Origin: Marchantia polymorpha subsp. ruderalis
Taxonomy: Eukaryota; Streptophyta; Marchantiopsida; Marchantiales; Marchantiaceae
DNA length: 64,000 nt
Direction of reading: 5' to 3'
NCBI GenBank assembly: GCA_037833965.1
Contig: AP031357.1
Location: 18,310,001-18,374,000, forward strand
Shown here piece by piece: positions 14,504 through 26,921 of the stretch (positions are counted from its first letter, which is position 1; each line of letters begins with the position of its first letter). The notes beneath the pieces were generated by a model. That model saw only the letters and a list, made by a program, of their open reading frames with translations. It was not told the DNA's origin and did not search any database. The position numbers and the translations under genes were made by a program.

Positions 14504-17204
14504 TAAGTTTTTTCCGATAATATTTCGGTTTCCCAGGGAAGGGCTCCTTCATCCACGCCATTTCTGGTCATGATGCTGGAAGAGGTCTGGAAGGGATTGT
14601 ACGAATGCCCCTTTGAACCTGATTCACAGTCCACTTCATTGAGGTCAAGTCTATATTGCTTTCCTTGCAGGCTGTATATTAACAATAGCAGACTGGGTTC
14701 TATCACTCATTAGGAGTGATAGTAGACTGCCCGTATCCGAGGTGGTTTTAAATGTTGATTACGCTAGTTCAGTTTATTTCATTGGAAGATGGAAGCCGTC
14801 TCAGTACGTCTAATTACCGTGTTGTGAAGTAACGTGGTGAACATCAGCTTGATGTCTCTGACGAAGCCCTTGTAAACACATAGATATTACATCTGCAGCG
14901 GAAGGCACTCAAGAAGTCGCGCAGCCAGTGTCTTCATGTGTGCAGTTGGAGTCGAAAGTGTGAAGTGTGGGTGTTGCACATTCACTTCAATTTATTATAT
15001 TCTCCCTTGGCTGCCCGATCTTTTGCGGAGGCGACTATGAACTTACGTTTGTGACGTTTTTCCTCAAGACAATCCTGCAGATACCTTCTGCGAAGACTGG
15101 TTTCTTTCTTCCGTCCCACCAACTAGCACCATGTTTACAGCCCTCTAAACATAGCGGGAGGTCAATTTAGTCAATGTAAGGCCTGCACATTGGAGACCAC
15201 AATCAACACATTTTATCGATTTTTATCCACCTCCACGACTACTCGAACACGACGTGGGTTCGATTCGGGATCAGGGTACCTTTTACTCGTTGTTTTTCTG
15301 GGAATTGGTGGGAAGTAAGTTCGTATATTCTTTATTTCTGCACATTTGAACTTACTCTAGAACTTGATTTATCTTCCATGGATCCACCGCTTCCGAACAA
15401 TATTTAAAGGAATAACGTCCGAGGAGATTGATGGATTCGATGTAAAGTCCACTGCTTTTGCTTATTCATTTGTTTATTTCATATAGGAGGTGATCATACA
15501 CAAGGCTTCAGTACATCGTGTGTAAACATTTCCAAAACCTAAGTGCTGAATTAAAACTTGGAGGCGGGCGGTATCAGCAGGTGCGGGTCTTGTGGGGGTC
15601 AGAATCGGCGTGGCACTGGTGGGCTATTGATAGTCAGATAAACTTCTATGAAGCACCATTCTTAGAAAGTAGCTTTCGTTTTGCTTCACTCTGTAGCTTG
15701 GATTGAGATCATAAAGGATCTCAATCCAACTCGGACCCCAACTCGCTCTTCTTAAGGTTGTCTCGAGTGTCAGTGAAGAAGGCTTTTGCCCGAACGGGAT
15801 ATAAAGCCCAGCACTATTAACCTTCGTAATGCTTGACTACTCATCGTGTCAGAGTCATACTCACTTTTTCTCCAAGTTTTACAAGCAAATGATTAAAAAG
15901 TAGTTGGTTAAATGATTTACTAAACTCTCGACTATTTCATTAATGATAAACCTTAGGACTTGCGAACATGTATATCTTTTACAGTAAAAACACCGCTGTG
16001 ATCTCTTCTATACTCCATTGCATTGTTGCCCATCACAACACTTTCCCGTGTATTAAAACACTGTAATCGAAGTCACAATAGATAAGCAGAACTTCTGGTT
16101 GCTTGGGCGGTGCTTTGCAAGTGTTTCCGCAGAACTTAGTACTCTTCACAAGGACAGAGTATAAATAAAACTTCTGCCTCCCTGAATATATTGAGTGTTG
16201 ATTTTAGGTGGACTATAGGTAGTCCAGGAGGCTCTGATCCGCTTATCCACCTGTCCCCGACGAGGTGGGATAAGCCTTCATGGGAAACGTGGTCGAATAA
16301 GTGAGTGGACTGGACTGGTAGTTAATGTTATCAAGTTCTTCGGTTTCAATAACTGATATTCATAAGCATTAGAGTAACCCGAAGCCGGATGGTAGCATAA
16401 GAACGTATGCCCCTAGCACCAAGATAAAGGGTAAATGTGTGAAGAACACACAGTATGAAGAAACTGTGCAGGAAACATGCCTTTCAACTAACCAACCTCT
16501 GAAGTTATACGAGGAGAACTTTGCCTCAAGAAAAAGAGGTTTCTGAAACGTGGGATGAAGCGCCCATTTTCGTACACACACAGAAATACCGGTTCATGAG
16601 GAATCAGAAGTTCGACAGTGTTTATACTGCGGATGTTTATGTGAGTCTACGTTTGCTATTTTCTCGGCGCCCCTTTCACGTGTTTGACGATCCAAATATG
16701 CTGTACAGTACGTAGATCGAAAAGGAGCTGCAGAGAATACTCTTTCGTGTTGGCAAAAGCCTTGACGTACGTATCGTTGTAACTCACACTCCAGGTTTTG
16801 GTGGTGATCATGGAGTGCCGTGCGCCTTAATAGGCAGTATTCAGTGTCAGTGCAGTGGTCACAGCAGCATCAGCTCCAAGAGGTGTTGCTCTCTGATAGG
16901 CTCAGAGCACACATTGCCGGTTTCTACTTCATGATCGACCATTGTAGCTCTGTACAAACCCAAGGAGAACATTGGGGTACACCTGGATTCTGCAGGACCA
17001 GGCCTGGGGCCGCCAGGTCAGGGGGATGCCTCACAATCATAGAAGTAGGAATGGAAGTGGGGTACTGAGCACCACCACAAGCTCCAGCGCCATTGCAACT
17101 CATCGTCTTGTGCCTTACTTCCTCCTCCGGCTTTTGAGCTTCCGGAGGTTCAAACCGAGCAGCAAACACACAGACAAGGAAGTGTTCAAAGGAGGATCTG
17201 AACT
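14504..17204. other. Intergenic or untranslated DNA, no gene recognised
   Basis: The stretch has mixed composition and only short, overlapping open frames on both strands. Part of 16.2-17.2 kb may be 5' untranslated sequence of the small membrane-protein gene that follows, since base composition is similar. A GGTTCGATTC string at 15258 resembles a tRNA B box, but no tRNA fold can be built. Nothing else is supported. Confidence 0.5.
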
Positions 17205-17432
17205 ATGGCCGTGTACATCCCGTACTGCATGGAATGTGGGAACGACGATAACCCGTGCAGATGCAAGGTCATTGGACCGTCCGTTGCATTTGCATGCTTC
17301 TGCATAGCAGCTGCCATAGAGTGGCCTGTGGGCGCCATCATCTGGTGCTTCAAGAAGAGCAAGGGGACCTCCATTATGGGCCACCCAGCGATGGTGGTCT
17401 ATCCCACTGTCAAGGACCTCATTCCCTGTTAA
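17205..17432 (+). CDS. Small Cys-rich single-pass membrane protein, 75 residues
   Basis: The intronless frame starts at ATG (CTATGG context) and ends with TAA. The N-terminus MAVYIPYCMECGNDDNPCRC places four cysteines in a C-x2-C-x6-C-x-C pattern that could bind a metal. A hydrophobic stretch follows at about residues 22-49, rich in A, I, C and W and ending in the basic KKSKG, consistent with one membrane span. The tail HPAMVVYPTVKDLIPC looks ordered rather than random. The layout (short Cys cluster, span, HPA.VVYP tail) reminds me of small uncharacterised plant proteins of about 70-75 residues, but I cannot name a family. It is clearly better than the overlapping frames at 16924-17384 and 17255-17512, which lack such organisation. 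Function unknown. Confidence 0.55.
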   Translation: MAVYIPYCMECGNDDNPCRCKVIGPSVAFACFCIAAAIEWPVGAIIWCFKKSKGTSIMGHPAMVVYPTVKDLIPC

Positions 17433-20400
17433 GCTGGATTATCTCACTCACCTCCCAACTTCGTTTCCTTGGTCTTTTTGGTCTTGGAGGGAATATGCGG
17501 AGAATACAGTAGAATGATATCCGTCAAGGATCCAAGCCTTGCCAACCTTATTTTCATCTCGACGATTCACTTTTATTGCATCGTCGCTTTCATGATTTCA
17601 TCAGATGTGGCTGGACTCAAGGCTCCGAGGCAATGGTTGCATGTGATGGTTCTTGAGGCTCGGCAGTAATTGAGGATTGATGTCACCCGGCAGCGAGGTA
17701 AGCCAAGCAGAAGATATCTGCATCGACTGGCATTTTCGCTATGCCTGTCTAGATCTAAAAGACAGCAGTAGTATAGCAGGCCGCTGGTTTGAGGGGTTTC
17801 AGTCATCGTACTTCAGGCTAGTTCGACTCAGAGCAGTGTCTGACCAAGTGTGAACGAGATGACCGTCACTCCTTGTTTAGCTGGGCAGCATTTCACAAGA
17901 TTCCAGTGCAAACCTGATGGATGCGGGCTGCTGCTGGACGCAGTACTTGAAGCTTTGGCATTTTAGCAGCCAGTTCCCAGAACCCAACTCTTGTGAATTC
18001 AACCTCGAGGAATGTTTCCTATGCTGCAGATGGCATTCCTGCAATTATAGTATATTCCAACAGAGGCACCTCACACTTGGAGCTTGCTTGCTAGCTACTT
18101 CAAGTTCCCACTAGATCAGGTAACAAGTAGGGTGATTTTCTGTAATGAGAGAAGTAGGAAAAAAAGTGAGAGAAAGTATGAAAAGTACTTGAGAGCTGAT
18201 GTAAGAAAGCAGCTTCGTGCATTGCGAGTATGATGATGCAACAAAGAGTGCGGTTTTGAGAAGTCATAATACAGAAAAGATCGTGACACTTTTCGGTTCA
18301 CATGAGAGATGCGTTTTAGTTGTTGTGGAAAAAGCTTTCTAGTTCGGTCACTTGACACAAAACTGCAATTCCAGAGCCTTTAGAATCAAGGCGTGAATGA
18401 ATGAATATTTGGTAAAAGTGCAGAAATTGAATCATTGCAGGTGAAAACATCAATGACTGCTTTCGAAGATGCGAGCAGAAGCACGGCCCATCCATCAGCA
18501 GAAAGTCCAGCTTATAGATCAGTCCTCCTCTCTAGCTCAGCAGAGGCCCTGTCCCAACTTGCTTGCCACCATTTCTCGATCTCTTCTCAAGAACTTTCCT
18601 CCGTTCAGGCAGGACTTTGGGAAATGAAGCTGACAGGTAGAAACCTTTGTACGCTGCTCTGCCCCCTGTGCTTCTGGTGGGCTGGGCTGTCAGCACCTCA
18701 AGAGTTCATCATGTACAGAATCCAGCACTGTTGTGCTTGGTGGGGAATGCATGCAGGCCCAGAGGCTTGGTCCGGTACAGAACATGCATCCCAACTCACG
18801 AGCTTGTTCTCGAGCAGCAAAATGCCAACCCCTCCATACATTAGACTCTCTGCTGCTGGAGACGGTGAATGAGCATCTCCTAGCGATGAACTGAAGTGAA
18901 GATGGGATTGCTGCTGCACATGAAGTGAGAAGGGACTATTCCCTTACAAGAAGCTGAATTCCAAAATATCTGTTGGTTCTATGGTTTGAGTCATTATAAT
19001 TGCAAGACTCAGTTGTACGGTAGAAACCCTCTTACTGCTTCGTGTAGAATGTTATAAAAATTAACTTTGGATATGTAAATCATCGGCTAGAAATTGTATT
19101 ATCCTTGACACATTCCCCGAGAAATTTGATTGATGTGACTCCATCGGAGCGTTGATTGCTTGATGGACCCAATAAGTTTCATTTTACCCGATGGGACACT
19201 TCCAACGGCAATTCAGTCCACCGTCACTGATGTTCTACAGCGAGTTCTTGTAATTGCTTTCAAACCGGGCTAGGAAAAACACTGAGTCTCTTTGTTGAAA
19301 AGTGAAATGCTCTTCACGGACCAAAATACTCAACTTACATGATTTTGACCAAGAGATTTAGAAAAAAAAATAAGTAGTAAGTAGATAATGCCTATACATT
19401 ATAACTGTAAAATCATTATGGGACTCAAGAAATTGGGCACTTCCACGATGTAGATTGGGAGACATGGAAAATCTTATTAACTTAAATTCTGGAAGAAATA
19501 ATTTTTTTTCATTGAATTGAAAACAAATCAGTTTCAAGAAAAAATGGGACGTATTAGATCCGATCAAGCGTTCTGATGGGGTCACATCAAGCAAATTTCT
19601 CCACATTCCTCCGAACTAGTAGTATATTCATCTGAATCTTTCATCACGCTATCTAGAGAATGTATTCTAACTAGGCTATAGCGCATCTTTCACTACTTAT
19701 ACATCTGAAACTCTAGGAGTTTGTCTACATTCTAGTACATGCGAATTTATCAATAAGAGACGTCAGTGCAAGTACCCAGTCGCACTAAATATCTAGTTTA
19801 TCTAACAATACATACATTAATTAGAGACATTAGTGTATGTTGCACTACATCTCTAAACTATGTTCAAACCAATATATCAATTAAAGTCAGAAGTGTGAAG
19901 TTCCTCATTTGCTTTTGAAATCGGGTGAAGTTGTGCTTTGTAAGTGAGATGGTGCCGACATAGTAAAGTTATGGTTAATGCTCGTGGAAGGATAAGTTTG
20001 GAAGTAAATAGCTTCGGTACAAATTGCTGGGAAGGAGCTTGAAGGTTTACCACATTCAATGTTGTATATTAGTGAATGAATTTCGCTGAAATGCGGTTTT
20101 GTTTTGTATTATCAATAATGGAAAGGTCTGTTGGTATCAGTTGTGGACTCATTACCTAGCCACGTGAATTCTCTTGATTCCATGACGCATTAAGGGGGTG
20201 TGGGCGGGGTCCACATTTCCCAGTCCTCGCGGTATCTCCATGCGCATTGTGAATGTAAGATTATATTACTTTATTCACCATCGCTTCTCAGCCCCTCCGC
20301 TCCTTGAGTAACTAAAACTTCGCAGTCGCGCATCTGGACGTGTCGTCGGATACAAGAGTATTCCACGGTGAAAAACCTTGCAATCTGTACAATTTAGTGC

Positions 20401-21189
20401 TTTCTGTGAGAATTATTAAGATATGGTCCAATTTACTCATGATTATAAATCATATAATATAAAATAAATATATTAATCATAATTAAATCCATGCATTAAA
20501 ATATTAAGTTTAAAAAAATTTATCATTAATAGTAATCGTTTGAATTAAAAAATTTATTTAATTTTTTTTGGTATATACAATAATTATGAACAAAGTAGGA
20601 GTTGAAGGTGTTCAGATTTTAATCATGAGATGAAGGATTGAAAGAAATAAAAGTGGATAAATTGTCCGCAACTATGTAGGGATATAAAATGAAGTAAGGG
20701 AAGTAGTAAGGGAAGAAAGATAATTGAATGTTGAAGAGTCACTTCTTATTTCATTTGGGAAACTTGCCATTTCTGTTAGGCTTTTGGTCACTTTCATCAA
20801 TAAATTGAATTAGTATCTTCTTGAACTTTTGGAATATTAAAAGGAGGAAATATGTTTCAGTTACTACAGAAACATATTTTCTATTTAGTACTATTGAAGG
20901 TACTTATTGGTACCGTAAGTACGTAAATTATGTGGCACAACTATTGTAATCACTACTTATTCTCTCCTCATGGTTACTCTCACTTGCAGAAATAATCGAA
21001 ACAATTGGAAGATGGAGTAGTATAATTTACTTTCCGGTTGGAAGAAATCTAACGGTTGCAATATATTAAATTCCTTGCAATTTTTGTGCATGATTAATGG
21101 GTAGAATAGGTGTATACTTAACATTTCTATTTCCAAATCGTTTGAGTTTTGTCCAAATCGCCTACGTTTGAATACAATGTCAAAAATTC
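17433..21189. other. Stretch without a recognisable gene
   Basis: 17.4-19.0 kb has gene-like base composition, but its longest open frame (18435-18872, +) has no recognisable domain and may be 3' untranslated or noncoding transcript. 19.0-21.2 kb is AT-rich. Degenerate direct repeats occur at about 19750-19900, where a GAGAC(G/A)T(C/T)AGTG block and a GCACTA block each recur. I see no transposon ends. Confidence 0.45.
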
Positions 21190-22900
21190 TGACCGGTAAG
21201 CTCTTGACTGAGACTTCTTCAGGAGATCATCTCAAAATTGGACAAAACAAACCCTTCAAGCAAAGTCGGTAGAAGGTATGACTACGAAATTAACAAAAAC
21301 ACTATTCGGAAAGTTTAAGAGAAACGGCATTCAATTCTTGAACGATCCTCTCTACTCTCCGAAGAAGCTAAGCAGACCTTTAGAGCTTCGGTCGGACTAT
21401 TAACCAAGCTTGAAGATATGTTGTACATCTTGAATGATAGCATGCGCCGTGCCAAGATCCTTGTAGCGCCATATCTTGCCACTGCAAAAGCAATGTTGCT
21501 TTTACATAATACATTTTTTATTCATACTTTAAGATTTCATGGCAATGACTTGGTCGTTTCAAGACACTCCGAGGTCTAAAAAAAATGCTTATTCATGAAC
21601 TAGGTGCTGAGGTTGACAGAAATTACCCAAATTTTATATTTATTAGCGTTAGAAAAAATATACTTTATCATTTTTTAATAAGATCTTGAAAGCTTCTATA
21701 ACACTATATATATTTTTTTGGTTTGCTTTTCATATGTTTCATTCTAATGCCGAACAAGGAACTTTCAAGCAACAGACATAAAAAAGAAGAAGATAATGTT
21801 TCCTTGATAGTTTGCACCAATGCATCTGGAACACATAATATTACTTGCCTAATGATTGAAAAGCAGCAAGATCCAACATGTATTAAAGATTGACATTGAC
21901 AAATTCTTTATTTCAATCAAATCAAGTCATGAATTCAATTAGAAATGATTCTAAGAAAGTCTTTAATTCAGAATTTAAAAGAAAAAAATGACTTGTCGTT
22001 ACTTATAGATGGATAATGTATTGGAACATTTTGATGCTTTTGAACTCCACAACATACGCGTTGTATTCTTTACTTCAAACTGTACCAACTTGAAATAATC
22101 TTGTGATATGAAATTCATTGTCCCTATCAAGAAACGATACAAATATTTATATTTTAAGGATATCTTTGACTTTAACAAGTTTGACTAAGAGTTTAAAGAG
22201 CAAAAAGAAGAATTAAAAAACAACTACGAAAAGATGCAGGAATTAACTATAAAAATATGGGCATTTGCTTAATGTCTTAATCAATGTTAAAGAAGCATGG
22301 AATTCCGTCTCGTCATGCTTTATAAAAAATGCATTCAATAATCCAGAGCTCATGAACTTAGAACCAGTATTAGGTGCTGAGAGTAAAATAAACGTCAATA
22401 TCATTGAGATAGTTCAAATCATCAAAAGCTAAAATCTATCTATCAACCAATCGGAATTGGAAAAATTTGTTCACATTGATGACAAAAGCAATGGAAAATA
22501 TGCTGCAATATTGTTGGAATACGTCAAAGAGTTGTTGAGATTGATGAAGATTAATGAAGCATGGCTTGATGAAGACAACTATGTTAATAAACCAGAGCAA
22601 ATTGTTGAATCACATGATAGAGTTGAATTTCATGGGTTTGAATCTTTGTATAATCAAACAGTTGATAATAAGTATCATTTGCTCTACTCTATCGTTCAAA
22701 CAAAAGCAAAAGAATCATTTGACAATTTTCAAAAGAATACTTGAAAATTTGAAGAGTTCCACGCCAACGTAAGATCAAAAGCATACTTAAATAAATGCTT
22801 AAATGAAAAACTAAAACCTGATTTTTATGACAGTTCTTTTTGTGAGAGTGACTTTTTGCGTTCAAAAAACAACTAACCTGATGTGGTTATGATAAAAATA
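21190..22900 (+). pseudogene. Decayed protein-coding relic of unknown family
   Basis: Coherent protein-like blocks lie in order on the + strand, separated by stops and frame changes: LLSEEAKQTFRASVGLLTKL with EDMLYILNDSMRRAKILVAP (about 21350-21485), EFKEQKEELKNNYEKMQEL (about 22190-22250) and an open stretch at 22457-22744 (FVHIDDKSNGKYAAILLEYV, KELLRLMKINEAWLDEDNYV). Similar-looking sequence continues past the stop to about 22870. Composition is charged and helix-rich with coiled-coil tendency. I do not recognise the family. It is read as a dead gene or a relic of a mobile element because of the many stops and AT drift. Confidence 0.4.
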
Positions 22901-23282
22901 TCCAAAAGTTTTCTTAACGGTTTTTTGATGAAAATCTATCACCAAACTTTTGAGAGAATAGTAACGTTTTTCTCATTTTGTTTTCAATTGTGGTAGATTT
23001 TTGTTTGGAGATGTATATGCATGTAGTTAGAATTCTATGTCGTTTTTATCTTCTCTCGAAGAATTGTAAGAGATTGAGTCCAACAAAGAATGACAAGAAC
23101 TACATGGTGGTTTGTTTTCACTTTCTTGAATTTTGGCACGATTGCTATTGCTGGTCGATTGATTGATTGGTTGATTGATTCCCCTAGGTTTGGTTCATTT
23201 TTCTGTATGTTTCTTTCCTGGTCTGGTGTGTTGTAGGATATTATAGAGTTTACTGTGTCTTAACGTGAGTTAAGGGGTAGAT

Positions 23283-23420
23283 TGTTGAGGTTAATTCTAG
23301 TTACAGGGTAATCTTAGATCCTAGCTATTTATAGCTAGGACGGTTGCTTGGACTTGGGATAAATACCTCGGGGTTCTCCTTGTATATTGAATCTCTCTAG
23401 AGAATGACCTAGAAGTAAAG
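23283..23420 (+). repeat. Ty1/copia LTR-like remnant
   Basis: The sequence TGTTGAGGTTAA starts directly after a purine-rich tract (AAGGGGTAGA), the order expected at a 3' LTR. Within the first 60 bp it carries the hairpin TCCTAGCTA-TTTA-TAGCTAGGA. The same start and a matching CTAGCTA hairpin occur in reverse orientation at 24256-24480. The right-hand end is not defined. Confidence 0.4.
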
Positions 23421-24099
23421 TGTTGTGTGTTTGAGGTGGATGTAGCTCTCTTCTTGAGTATGAACCATGTTATTTTTGTGTCATTGTGTCTCTCTTGGAT
23501 TTTAAACATATACTTGTGAGATTCGGTTGATTTAATCAATTGCATCTGTCTAGAAAATTTTCTAAACGTGAATTTTTATTTGTTGTTCGATTTTGATCCG
23601 CGTTCTATTCTGCGTTCGAGGTCAAATTTTGTAGATCTCGCATGTTATCCTAAATGCATGTTTGCATGCTCGTTTCTTAACCGTTCAGTTTGCGACTGGT
23701 CTTTTGGATGTTGGATGTTAACAAAATTCTCTGACGAAATCTTGTCAAATGTCTAGAAAATTTTGATCAATATTTTTTCAAATTTGTGTTGTGAACTCCG
23801 TTAGATCAAGACTTCAATGTAAGAATTATTGTCTAAATTTGCATGCGTTGTTCACATTCGATCATGCCTTCAAGTTTTGTCTTCCGCCTTGAAGTTGAAT
23901 CATGAGATATTTGGAAAGATAAAGTAATATGATTCAAGCTTCTATTCTTTGGACAAAAAAGTTCGTGTGGACGTCTGACACTCTCTCTTGAAAACAAACT
24001 TTTAATGATAGGTTGCACCTTCTTTTTGAACAATCGTCACAGTCTGTCTTGAAGAAACTGTCACAAAAATTTGAAATTTTCAACTCAAAGAATTCTCAA

Positions 24100-24253
24100 T
24101 CATTAGAATACCGTCATCAACAAATTTTTGTCGGCTCGTCTTAGTAAAAATGTCAACAAAGTTTGCTTTTGACTCGACAAACACAATACAACCCTACCAT
24201 CCACACTGTCAAACATGGCAAACATTTTCACAAAGACGAACGCTTTGATATCA
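24100..24253 (-). pseudogene. Ty1/copia fragment: primer-binding site plus RNase H tail
   Basis: Reading the minus strand away from the LTR at 24256-24480, TGATATCAAAGC (24242-24253) resembles the initiator-tRNA primer site TGGTATCAGAGC. About 70-100 nt further, a frame gives NFVDIFTKTS, close to the ADIFTKP signature at the end of copia RNase H. Almost the whole gag-pol between these points is missing, so this would be an internally deleted copy. Confidence 0.4.
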
Positions 24254-24255
24254 TT

Positions 24256-24480
24256 TGTTAGTCCGAGACACGCAAGATAGCCATAGCAAGACAGACAATT
24301 ATCAGATAGACGAAGACAAGAGACAAAGATAACATGGTTTATCTAGATGCAAGATTATGTACAAAGTCAAAACACAAAAGAGATAATATATCGAATAAAA
24401 TATTCCCGACCTAGCAATCCATACTAGCTATCTTTAGCTAGGAATGGAGATTACTACTTAACATGAGTTAACATCAACAT
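24256..24480 (-). repeat. Ty1/copia-type LTR, 225 bp
   Basis: On the minus strand the segment begins TGTTGATG and ends CTAACA, and is followed by a primer-binding-site-like sequence. It shares its first 60 bp, including a CTAGCTA hairpin, with the + strand sequence at 23283. Boundaries rest on the TG..CA ends and the adjacent primer site; no target duplication could be confirmed. Confidence 0.45.
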
Positions 24481-26760
24481 ATTTTACATCACATGTGAGA
24501 ATACTTATTATTTATTGTTTATGAAAATTATTACTTTATTATTTTTCAATATAAAAATATGAAATTTTTATGATTTATTTTATTAGTATCATATACATCT
24601 TATTTTTTAAGATAAATTTATATTTTTGTGCAAGTAGCCTACATATAATTGATCCACATATCTCATTTGTAGGTTGTTTTTGTGTTGTGCATGTGTGTTT
24701 TAGGTGTATGAATTATCAAGACTTATTATTTGCACATATTTATTCCAATAACTTGCTTGTTTAGAGATTTCCATTCTTTTGAATCTTTATGTTGTACAAT
24801 CAAATGTCTTGATTATTCCTAGTAATGAAAGGATAAGTACATAAGATAATACGGGTTTGAATTTCCATTATTTTCATATCATTGAGAATAAAAAAAAGAT
24901 TCTTGTCATTATTAGTTTTTGATAGTTATGCAACACCACTATAGTATAATTAATTTACGTGAATTTCATAGTTTAAAAAAATATATGCTAACATGAAATT
25001 GTTTTAAATTTTGAATAAAATGTACAAAATATTCCACATCTACTACAAACTTTAATTTAAAATATTTTTCGTTAATAATTGAAGCTTGGGATGTAGAGTT
25101 TGACCCTAAACCGTAGATCAGTCTTTATCATTCACCAAATTAGACGAGTAGGTCTCAATCGAACAATACATGGTTATCTGGATAATATATGAAAAGATCG
25201 TTCTCTTTTGACAAACTTAATTGTTTATTAAAAAATGCAGGAGTTGTAGTAGCCTCCATATCGACGCATGATACGCGGATTGCTCCAGATCGGGGCAAGG
25301 CCCGTAGGGCTGCTACAAACCCTGAGCAAGGCGTCGGAGGAGAGGTTTGGATCTGACCGAAATTGAAAGAGGGCCCACCAGCCAGAGAAGAAAGTGCAAT
25401 AGACGAGTGAGAATTTTTGTCCAGACACGGAAAGTCAAGGAAATATGTTCTGGGGGCAGATGATGCAAGGGACACGCCTTTCTTCACATTCGTTACTTCA
25501 GTCCAACTGCCATCGTCCATGGAAGTTCACCGACGTCCACTTGGAAGTGCCGTATCAACCAAATGGCAGTGACGCCAATCGATCCCTTCGCAGAGGAGAA
25601 TGTTCGTGATCCCTCGGACAAGCTATCACCGACCCGAGGCATTCTAGTGGTCCAGAGGCGCATGGCCGCGGGCGGATTCTCATCGTCGACGCAGAATGCG
25701 ACTTTTGCTGCGTTTACGTTATCTCCAAATTCGAGCACTCGACCCCAACACTCCACTGTTCGAACGCGTGAACCGACCAATCCAGGTCAGGCCTTCTCCA
25801 GTCCTCCTTTCTCCGCCCCGATCTTTGGACGCGAGGGCGGGGGGCTGTGATGTGACTCACTCTTCCGGTTCAAGAAGGTGGAATATTGCTCGGTTCTGAT
25901 TCACGTCCTCCTCCCCAGGAGCCGATTCTCGTCCACCTCTTTTGTAGGCATGCATGTCGAGCGTCATAGGCCAATGCTGAGCTTTTGTTGCCTCGGTTGT
26001 TGATTTCTCTGTCGGACTCGGTTGACATTGCTTGCGTTTTGGCAACACTCCTAATGCGGACTCGTGATCTCTTCTCAGCAATTGTAATCTCTCGCCAGTC
26101 GTCTACTTTATCTTTTGTACTTTCTCTCTTCTTTCCGTATCGAGAAGAGCCTTATTTCGTTTTCGGGGTATGTCGTTGATCACTTTGGCTCCGAATGCAG
26201 GATATCACAATTAATGTTTATCCCAAGTAAAATTAGGCTTGACTATTCGCATATTCGTATACCTCGACCTTCCGAAAATATCATCTATTGCTGTGTAGAG
26301 GATTATCAGAGAAAGGTAATGTCCATTTGTTGAAGAATAATTAAATGATAAACTAAATTATTTGAATTTTGAAATTATAATATCAATGAAGAAATAGAGA
26401 TTCAAAACACATCAAGTTGTATGGGTCTAATGTTTAAATTGTAAAACTAAAGACGTGGATTTACCCCACAGTAGTTTTGAGCAGTATATAAATTACTTCA
26501 TTTCATAAATTAATGTAAAAAAATGTTACCATTTATTGAATAAAAAATGATTGATGCATTTTCAGTAGGCAGTTAAAACACCTCATCTGAAATAACACAC
26601 GCAAAGAGATGAAATGCAGCCCCTATATTACCTCGTGGTTTCATCTAGATAGGATATTCACATAATTTTTCTTTTTCCCGTTTAAAAGACTTAACTATGG
26701 ACTTCCTAGACGACAACAACCAGAAGTCCAAGCCTTCAATGCGGAGTATGATAATTAATA
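24481..26760. other. Intergenic DNA with a GC-richer island, no gene recognised
   Basis: 24.5-25.2 kb is AT-rich. 25.2-26.1 kb is GC-richer and has overlapping open frames on both strands (25155-25520 -, 25493-25780 -, 25563-25850 +). None shows a domain, and they overlap one another, so no coding call is made. The island could be a gene remnant or promoter region. Confidence 0.4.
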
Positions 26761-26882
26761 CCTTGCACGGATTACAAGAAATTTAATCAGTCCAATTGCG
26801 AAACAGCAGGTTCCATGAAGTCGGATTTATGCCGTCACCCTTCGGTCGAATCGGGGGCTTCGCCTTTCTGAGAGCATGACCT

Positions 26883-26921
26883 CGTCTTCCCTTATACCCT
26901 ACAAGGGTATAAGGGAAGACG
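26883..26921. repeat. Perfect 18-bp hairpin with 3-nt loop
   Basis: Arm 26883-26900 (CGTCTTCCCTTATACCCT) and arm 26904-26921 are exact reverse complements around the loop ACA. The flanks are not similar to each other. Confidence 0.95.

Noticed and set aside
15230-15290. tRNA-like B box GGTTCGATTC
   Set aside because: No acceptor, D or anticodon stems can be formed around it.
18435-18872. 145-codon plus frame
   Set aside because: No recognisable domain, overlaps a minus frame, no splice support; may be part of a transcript but not called.
25155-25850. Overlapping open frames on both strands in the 25-kb island
   Set aside because: No conserved motif and mutual overlap; could not decide on any coding strand.
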